Shown in pieces: positions 57,060-64,000 of a stretch of DNA of 64,000 nucleotides. Numbering within the stretch: position 1 is the stretch's first letter; every line of letters starts with the position of its first letter. The notes beneath the pieces were generated by a model. The model saw nothing but the letters and a program-made list of their open reading frames with translations. It was not told the origin of the DNA and did not search any database. A program made the position numbers and the translations under genes. The stretch comes from Colius striatus (taxonomy: Eukaryota; Chordata; Aves; Coliiformes; Coliidae): contig NC_084768.1 in NCBI RefSeq assembly GCF_028858725.1, forward strand, positions 1,409,853 through 1,473,852, given 5' to 3'.

Positions 57060-59298
57060 GATCGTCCTACTCACCGAGGGTGCACTCGAGAGTCAGGAAC
57101 AAAAGCCTCCACAGAGTGAAGGGATGTGTGTCCCTGTAATAGCTGTCAATCCTAAAATCAACCCAGAGACAGCTACATGGGCACATCCCACTAAACACTG
57201 ATATGAAGGACTGGTCACTCAGAGCAGCTGCATTTAAAGACCTTGAGTGTTAACAGCCACCTGGAAAGGGAGGCAGTGCTGGGAAACAGAGGTGTGAGCT
57301 GAATGGGCCAGATTGCCTGCAAGGAGCTGTCAGCTTCTCTGGCAACAGATCATGGCCAGTTCAGCCTCACCCCACTGAGCCTTGCTTGGGGAGATGTAAA
57401 TGAACATTTCCTTCCCTTCCAGCTGTTTGCAAACAGACTTTCCTCACAAGCCCCTTCCACCCAAGCCACGGTGCTGCTTTGCTCAGGAACTTGTTGGCCT
57501 CTAAAGAGCCGGCAGGAACATTTGTCTGATGACACGTTGGGCACTGATGTTCCTCAGACTCCAGCAGTGCTCTTCTCATGCCTGTGAAGAGTTAGAACCA
57601 CCAAAATAGCTTTGAGCCCAGCTGAGGAAAGGTTTAGGGTTCCAATCAATTCCAAAAGCCTGTCTCTGATTAAGGGGTGAGTTTGGCCTTGAGCTGAGAG
57701 CGTGAAGCTAGAAATGTCCAATCGCCTCAAACGTTCCCTTGTCTGCAGCCAATGACTCCACAGCTTTGCTCTGTCCCTCCTGGACCATTTGCAGATGTCA
57801 GTGGGCTGTGTCCTCAGGTTTTGACTCTCCTTCTTTCCGCTCTCTAGTAGAGTGAGAAGTCAGCAAGCTCAAGGCTCATCCTGAAAGCCACCAGTATGTT
57901 TGAGCTCGGCAGGTTTTAACCCGCTCTCCTGTGGAGAAGAATGTGGATGAAATGCCTGACTGTCTGTCTGTGGCAGAGCACAGCAAGCGACCAGAGCTGG
58001 CTGAACAGTCTCGTGGGAAGAAAAGGCCTGTGAGCAGACTAAATGCCTTCAGTATCTACCCTGGAATTCACCTGCACAACTCTGCACTCTCCTGAGACTC
58101 CTTCTGCCTGTAGACATCCTCTAAGTAGATACATTAAAAGCCAACAGAGAGCTCGCTCCCTCTCTTTTCTCTTTTGCATGAGAAGAGCCCTTTCCTACTC
58201 CAAGTGTACTTCAGTTTTCAATACAACAGGTAAGAAAGTTCTTTTGTCATCTCCTCTTTCAGCTTTCACAAGGTGAGATGTGATGTTTGGAGTTAACAAA
58301 CATGGCTGTAACACTTACAGTAGTCGCAGTAACTGTTTCCACAGCAGGGAATAACAGCTGCATCCCTGATTAACTCTTTACAGAGGGGACATAAGAGCTG
58401 CTCGGGAATCAGAACAGCTGAGGAGGAGGAGGATGATGGCTCCTGTGGCAAGAAGGGAGGTTTTTCATCCTTTTTTGAAGCAAAAGCTGCCCTGGAGGAA
58501 CAGTGGGGAAAGAAAAACGAAAACATTAAAGATGGGGAAAGGAAAACTCATCCTCTCAGACTAGTAAAATCCTTTCTTGACAGCTAGAAATCCACGGCAT
58601 GAATCCCACCTCTGCTCTGCCAGGGGGTCAGTGCAGAATGCAGGCTCATGAGAAGTTCAGTCTCCTAGTAATTGCATTTTAGAAAAGGAAGAAACAGCTG
58701 CTGCAGAAGGAGGCCTGTGACAGAAACCCACAAGGGCTCCCGTCCCTTTTTCACACAGCCACTCTTGTCAGCACACAGCAGTATCTCTGCAGATCAGAGC
58801 AACAGCACAACTTCAGCCTGTTTCACACCTGGGATCTGATCAAAGGCGGAGCGGGAGGAAATCTCCAGCCAACAGCCAGCGGTTACATTTGGCCAGAGGC
58901 CTTTGAAACATCAACCAGAGGCAAAAGGAGCTTCCCAAGAGAAGGACTCCCCAGTAAACAGCACTGAACTCTTTGGCAGAAATGCAAACTCCTGGCACCC
59001 CACCAGATGAAGCAACTTCCAGGGCAGGAACGGCAGGAGAGCACCGTTTTCATATTCAAAAGGAGGGCAGATTGGAAGGGGAAGATCCAGTGACACTGCT
59101 GCCTCCCTCCCAAGGACAGATGCTGGCCAGCCTGGCTGCTCTGCCTCTCACACACGCACACACGGCTCCTCTCGCTCACTTTTGGGCCAGTGCAATCGAT
59201 GCCACACTTACGCATTAGTGGCTGTGATGGCGTATTTCCCATCTCTTGTCAGCATCGCTCCCTCCGTGTTGGGATCACACAGCTCCACCATGAAACTC
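57060..59298 (-). pseudogene. RBBP6-like copy 2, partial
   Basis: Three exons on the minus strand are clear: 59212-59298 (SFMVELCDPN, GAMLTRDGKYAI), 58319-58491 (EKPPFLPQEPSSSSS, ELIRDAAVIPCCGNSYCDYC) and 57478-57581 (RRALLESEEHQCPTCHQTNV, GSLEANKFL). All RING cysteines visible here are kept and the first two exons keep good splice sites. The donor after the third exon is GC instead of GT compared with copy 1, and the following exon is missing, with CR1 in its place. No DWNN exon was found. It is homologous over its whole length, introns included, to copy 1 (26.2-28.2 kb), so the two arose by genomic duplication. Confidence 0.85.
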
Positions 59299-61370
59299 CT
59301 GTGAGCACTCTTGGGCACTCAAACCCTTTGCCTCTGCTGATGCATTATACCTAAAGACCTGTGCAACTAATCCACTTTCCCTCCAAGTGGACTGAAGCTA
59401 CGTGCAGAAAATAATCACACTGTCCAGTCTCTGTCAGATGATTTTTAGGCTCCAGACTATCTGAAGGAGAAGCCGTTCAAAGCACACGCCACTGAGATGT
59501 AGGCAAGCGTCGCTCTTTCCATTTTGCAGCATGACAAGGACCCACAACTTCAGAGTCAGGGCAGGTGGTTTTGCTTGCTGCAATTTGGCTTCAGACACAG
59601 AAGCATTCAAAGAGATGCAGCTTCTCACAGGTCAGAGTAAGGAGTAGTTTGGAGCTGCTTTACCTCCTGGTCCCATCTGTTTCAGAATGATTCACATTGT
59701 CTCCAAAGCCTCAGGGTGCACATCCCTTGGAGAGCTTTTACCCAAGTCCAGAGCTGACAGACAACTACATTCTTTTTAACAACTGGGTCAGCTTCCAGGG
59801 CCAAATTAACAAACCCTCTGAGCAGCAGGAAGCAGCTTCTGAAGTGTTGCTGCTTTGTGCCCGGCAGCTGCGGAACACGGCAGTGTCACGTGGAGCCTGA
59901 GAAGGTCCTCGCCTGCTGTCTGCCCAAACTCTGGCAACCACAGGGTAAAGAAAGCACTTGAGCTATTACGACTGAGGCTAAGGTTTTGCTCACATGACAA
60001 GAGTTATCCTGCCCTGGGGCACAGTATGAGATGTAAAAATATGAGGCAAACACTTTTTCTTTGCAGTATGTGACAGGAATATCGAGATCTACCTTAACCA
60101 GCTGCTCCAGAGGAAGCCATGGAGAAGCATCAGTCACCTGACGGGCCTCAGCAGTCTGTTCATAAAGAAAGAAACGTTACCTTGAGGCTGACAAGGGGAT
60201 CCCTTCTGCCTATCTTTCCAAACTGGGAACTGCCCTTTGCAGGATGGGACCAAACTTTCACACACAGTAAAGTTATAAAGGCACTTGAAATTAGTACACA
60301 TGACAGCTCTGTTCACAGGACAGCAATGATCCAGCTCTAGATTTTAAAATAGGAAGCAAACACTTCTTTTTCAGTATTTGACAAGAAAATCTATTTCTAT
60401 CTCCATAAGCTGCTCCACAGAAAGAGACACAGAAGAGTCATCAGTCTGTTCCAAAACAAGCAAACACATACTCCAGTTTTACAATGCAAAGGTGGCAATA
60501 GGGAACCTCTGCTGCAGGCTGAAAGCCGACACTGGCCTCTGAGTGTCTCTGGAAGAGCCATTTCCCACCCCAAGTCAGTTGCATTTGTCACAAGCCAAGT
60601 GCAAACTTACGAGAGCTTCAGAGGGCTGATGTGGTTCATGACAAGAAGCTAAAATAACCAAACCTGCCTGAGACTGACTCATTGCTCCAGACTATCTCAC
60701 ACAGGGACCCTTGTCAAATGCTCACCACAGCTTCAAAGCCAAAGGGGTAAGGAAGCTGCAGTGTTTCACTGGGGAGACCGAGAGAGGACTTGGAAAGAGC
60801 GACGCAGGGCTTCTGCCCTCCCTGGGGCTCCCCAAAAGGGAATGAATGGGTTTGCTTTGTCTGTCTCTTCAAGTTCCTTCAGTTGCTCCACACTAACCCT
60901 GAGCCTCCAAGATTTTTCCTGCTTGGTATTTTTTTGAGATGGCTGTGAGAGCTGATGGGAAGATGCTCCTTAACAGGGAAGGCACAGATGCCAGGGAACA
61001 CAACAGGCTAGAAGAATGTTCACCTTACTGATGAACGTGGCATTTGTGCCTTTACACCTGCTCATAAACAAAGAGAAAAAGAACTGTTTCCAAGAAATAA
61101 AAGCCATCTGAATTAGATCAATACTAGCAGTGGTTCTGCAGTGGTTTGGAGTTACTTTTTCAAAAGCCATTGGGCAGAAAAACCCAAAACTGTTTAAAAC
61201 AAAACAAAAAGCTACCTGATACAGTGTGAAAATGGCAAAAGCTACACACCAAACAATGTGAACTGCAAGAAACAGCAAGCACACAACAACCTGTACAAAC
61301 ATCCCTCCTGCCGGCCACAGAGAGATGTAGAACACAGCAGCAGGTTCAGCTGTGCAAACCCGGAACCGAC
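59299..61370. other. Upstream flank of RBBP6-like copy 2 (absent from copy 1)
   Basis: About 2.5 kb between the 59.3 kb exon and 61.86 kb has no counterpart in copy 1, where the flanking sequences are joined at 28215. The missing RBBP6 zinc-knuckle exons could lie here, but I did not find a CxxCxxxGHxxxxC pattern. Confidence 0.4.
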
Positions 61371-61374
61371 ACGG

Positions 61375-61555
61375 CCCCAAAGCCAGCACAGCCCAGCTGT
61401 GCAACACCAGGTCCCACAGCCCCAAAGCCAGCACAGCCCAGCTGTGCAACACCAGGTCCCACAGCCCCAAAGCCAGCACAGCCCAGCTGTGCAACACCAG
61501 GTCCCACAGCCCCAAAGCCAGCACAGCCCAGCTGTGCAACACCAGGTCCCACAGG
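61375..61555. repeat. 45-bp tandem repeat, four copies
   Basis: Four nearly identical 45-base units beginning agccagcacagcccagctgt occur at 61381, 61426 and onward. The period is 15 codons, so both strands show repetitive ORFs. No gene is assigned. Confidence 0.92.
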
Positions 61556-61859
61556 AAACCCTCTGGCAACTTCAAAGGAAACACAGCGCACCGCTGGGCA
61601 CACACACACACATCAGAGGCTCACCCTACAGCCGTGCAAGTGATGGCAACAGGCAGTTTGGGCTCTGCTGAGCCAAACACACTGTGCTTACAGCAGAGGC
61701 TGTGTTTTAATGGAAAATACACCAAGTCAATCTTTGGACCATTCATACAAGGCTGGAGTGGTTAGAATTCAGTGCCATGTGCAGAAAAGGTAGGAGATTG
61801 TGATTTTCCTTACCACTTCTGCTGTTCTGCTCACTGGCTCAGTTGGATTTCTAGAAGAA

Positions 61860-62060
61860 GAAATAAAAGGGATCAGAACTTAAAACAAAGCACTTGCCCC
61901 CAGCACAAAGCAGGGAAAACAGAGTCTCCAGCCTGAACATCAAAGCCTTGTGTTCTGAGAGCCCAGTGAGTGTGGAAATGCATCTGTGCACATCAACTGC
62001 TCTCTCTCGCTGCATTCACTGCAGCTAAAACCCCCCAAAGCCCCATTTCTCCTTTGTCAG
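61860..62060. repeat. Upstream end of the RBBP6-like segmental duplication
   Basis: 'gggatcagaactt', 'cagcctgaacat', 'tgttctgagagcccag' and 'ccccatttctccttt' match 28258-28450 in order. This places the duplication boundary near 62062. Confidence 0.75.
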
Positions 62061-62614
62061 CCATTGCTCTGAGACTGACAGGTCGAGAGCAGAACAGTGC
62101 AAGAGCAACTCCGCAGGTATTTTGTCTCTGCTGCCTGAGGATCACAAGGGTGAAGGCTGTGCTGCACTTCTGTGCTCTTAAGCAATCAGCCACAACACAG
62201 GAAGACAACTTTAGGCGATCTGTATATCCCTGGTACTGCAAACGGGAACCAGAGACGGGACTTGACTTTCTGAGCAAGAGCAGGGGTCGACTGGACACTT
62301 GGAAGTGTGAGTTACTTGAGGGGAAAAATCAGTGAGTGAGATTCCACTCGCTGACTGATCGGTGTCTGCGTGCTGCTGGCCACGAGTGACACGCTGCAAC
62401 CCATCAGGCTGCTGTCTTGAGAACCAACACGAACAAGCCCAAGGGCATCAGCTGAAAGGTTCCCATTGCTGTGGTTTGAACCCTGTGTCTCAGCAGGCCT
62501 ATAAATGTAACTCTGCTTTGGGTCAGATACATTAAAATCTACCCCATGGTAACAAAAGCCAGGAGCAGCTGCAACCAGAAAGGTACCATCTGAATGCCTC
62601 TGCTCTTTAGAGGG

Positions 62615-63313
62615 ACCAGGACAGGCTGGAGCAATGGGCCCAGGGGCTGAAAATGCTGCCCAAAGGGAAAGGCCCTGGGGGGGTTATTTGACAGCCCTCT
62701 CAGTGTGCCCAGGTGGCCAATGGCTTCCTGGCTTGGACCAGCCATCGTGGTCAGCAGCACCAGGGCAAGAAGGCCGCACCTCCAATACTGTGCCCAGTTC
62801 TGGGCCCCTCACTACAAGAAGGACATCGAGGTGCTGGAGTGTGTCCAGAGATGGACAACAAAGCTGGTGAATGGTCTGGAGAACAAGTCTGATGGGGACA
62901 GACTGATGGAGCTGGGCATGTTCAGCCTAGAGAAGAGGAGGCTGAGAGGAGACATGAGCACTCACTCTGTACAACTGCCTGAAGGGGAGCTGTAGTGAGG
63001 TAGGAGTTGGTCTCTTCTCTCTAGGAATAAATGACAGGACATGAGGAAATAGGTTCAAAATTCTCCCAGGGTAAGTTTAGATTGGCCATTAAGGAAGAAC
63101 TTTTTTCCCTGAGAGGGTTATTAAGCATTGGAACGGGCTGCCCAGGGAGCTGGTGGAGTCCCATCCCTGGAGACGTTCAAAAGACACACAGAGGAGGTGC
63201 TGAGGGACAGGGGGTAGTTTAGTGATGAGCCTGGCAGTGTGAGGTGAGGGGTGTGACTCAATCATCTTCAAGGTCTTTTCTGAGCACAACAATTCTTTGA
63301 TTCTCTGATTCTA
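62615..63313 (+). mobile_element. CR1 LINE 3' fragment, plus orientation, about 700 bp
   Basis: A long CR1 tail: 'tactgtgcccagttctgggcccctcactacaag', 'ggtgctggagtgtgtccagag', 'gcctagagaagaggaggctgag', 'gggctgcccagggagctggtggagtc', ending attctttgattctctgattct. Confidence 0.95.
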
Positions 63314-64000
63314 AATGAAAGCACATCACAACCTGTGCAAACATACCTGTTACACACAGAGGTAGAACACAGCACCAAGCTCAGCTTGTAGACCTGAAAC
63401 CTACATGACCTCCAAACCATCACAGGTCACCTGTCCAGGTGCTACAGGCCATGTCCTGGCATGTTCCTAGGAAATACAGAGCATCACTACGCACAGACAC
63501 CAAGGGTCACATCAGAGCCGTGCAAGTGATGGCAGCACACAGTTTGTACTGCACTCAATCACACACACTGTGTTTACCACATGTACAAGGTTTTACTGGA
63601 AGATAGATTAAGTCAATGTTTGGAAGATTAATACAAGGCTGCAGTGTTCAGAACTAACTGCAGTGTGTACAAAAACAGTGGGAGATGGTGTCTTTACTTA
63701 CAGCTTTTGATGTACCATTTACTGGCTCAGTTGGACCTCTTTAAGGGGGCTGGAAAACATGACCATGCCAACAATGCTCGTGTGGCTGAGACAGAACTGG
63801 ACTGTACAAATACATCCATGGCAGCAACACTACTGGAGCCAGGAATGCAGTGGAATAGCTGTCACTGTAACCAAGACACCTGATTCTCTCCCCTCCATAA
63901 AGCTCAGGGATACAGAATTACAACCTGGAGCATAGAGTCAATTTAGGAGAAAAACAGACTTGGAAAGAGAACTCATTGCATTTGCTGATGTGATCAACTG
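63314..64000. other. Unannotated stretch at the right end
   Basis: No recognised gene or repeat. Parts near 63330-63660 weakly resemble 61230-61780 (cacacactgtg, 'caaggct', 'agtcaatctttgg' / 'agtcaatgtttgg'), suggesting another local duplication. Confidence 0.35.

Noticed and set aside
60775..60910. Possible RBBP6 linker exon (SVEQLKELEETDKANP) in copy 2
   Set aside because: The similarity to the RBBP6 region before the zinc knuckle is weak and splice borders are unclear.

Overview
The window looks like nuclear DNA from a bird. It carries many CR1 LINE 3' fragments, avian-type ERVL and class II LTRs, intron-containing vertebrate genes and long simple repeats. No prokaryotic gene organisation, tRNA or rRNA was seen. 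Species and chromosome cannot be fixed from the sequence alone.

Layout. 1-9 kb is AT-rich, with two exon-like stretches I cannot name and two CR1 pieces. 10.1-15.1 kb (+) holds an apparently intact six-exon RNF128/GRAIL-like PA-TM-RING ubiquitin ligase gene. 15.5-17.2 kb is a mosaic of CR1, an endogenous retrovirus pol fragment and a detached FOXJ1-like C-terminal segment fused to a proline-rich minisatellite. 17.6-20.9 kb (+) is an apparently intact, compact AKAP1-like gene: N-terminal hydrophobic anchor plus one KH domain, with no Tudor domain. 23-24.8 kb has LTR and CR1 pieces and an orphan CpG island. 25.5-28.6 kb (-) is a decayed RBBP6-like copy. 29.3-30.65 kb is an ERVL-type LTR abutting a roughly 4 kb array of a 39-bp repeat with a CRE-like core (30.6-34.6 kb), which ends at another LTR. 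37-40 kb contains a possible LTR, a Shroom ASD2 fragment, a degenerate TTAGGG-like region and an orphan exon. 40.1-44.7 kb is a near-perfect inverted repeat built from two head-to-head copies of one class II retrovirus. 45.7-50.3 kb (-) is a FOXJ1-like gene with a complete forkhead domain, a 410-bp internal duplication in its last exon and an intron made largely of GAAA/GGGAA microsatellite. A CpG island follows, then a GTTTGGGGAAGCAAA-type array (51.6-52.3 kb), a second Shroom ASD2 fragment (53 kb, -), more CR1, and a second decayed RBBP6-like copy (57.1-59.3 kb, -).

Taken together, the window is an accessory, duplication-rich region. Partial or modified copies of at least five unrelated genes (RNF128, AKAP1, FOXJ1, RBBP6, SHROOM) sit side by side, several of them more than once, among retroelements and expanded satellites. 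Two copies keep full open reading frames across consensus splice sites (RNF128-like, AKAP1-like), and the FOXJ1-like gene keeps its DNA-binding domain. The RBBP6-like and Shroom-like copies are broken. A germline-biased amplicon, such as a sex chromosome, microchromosome or germline-restricted segment, is a reasonable hypothesis, but it is inference only.
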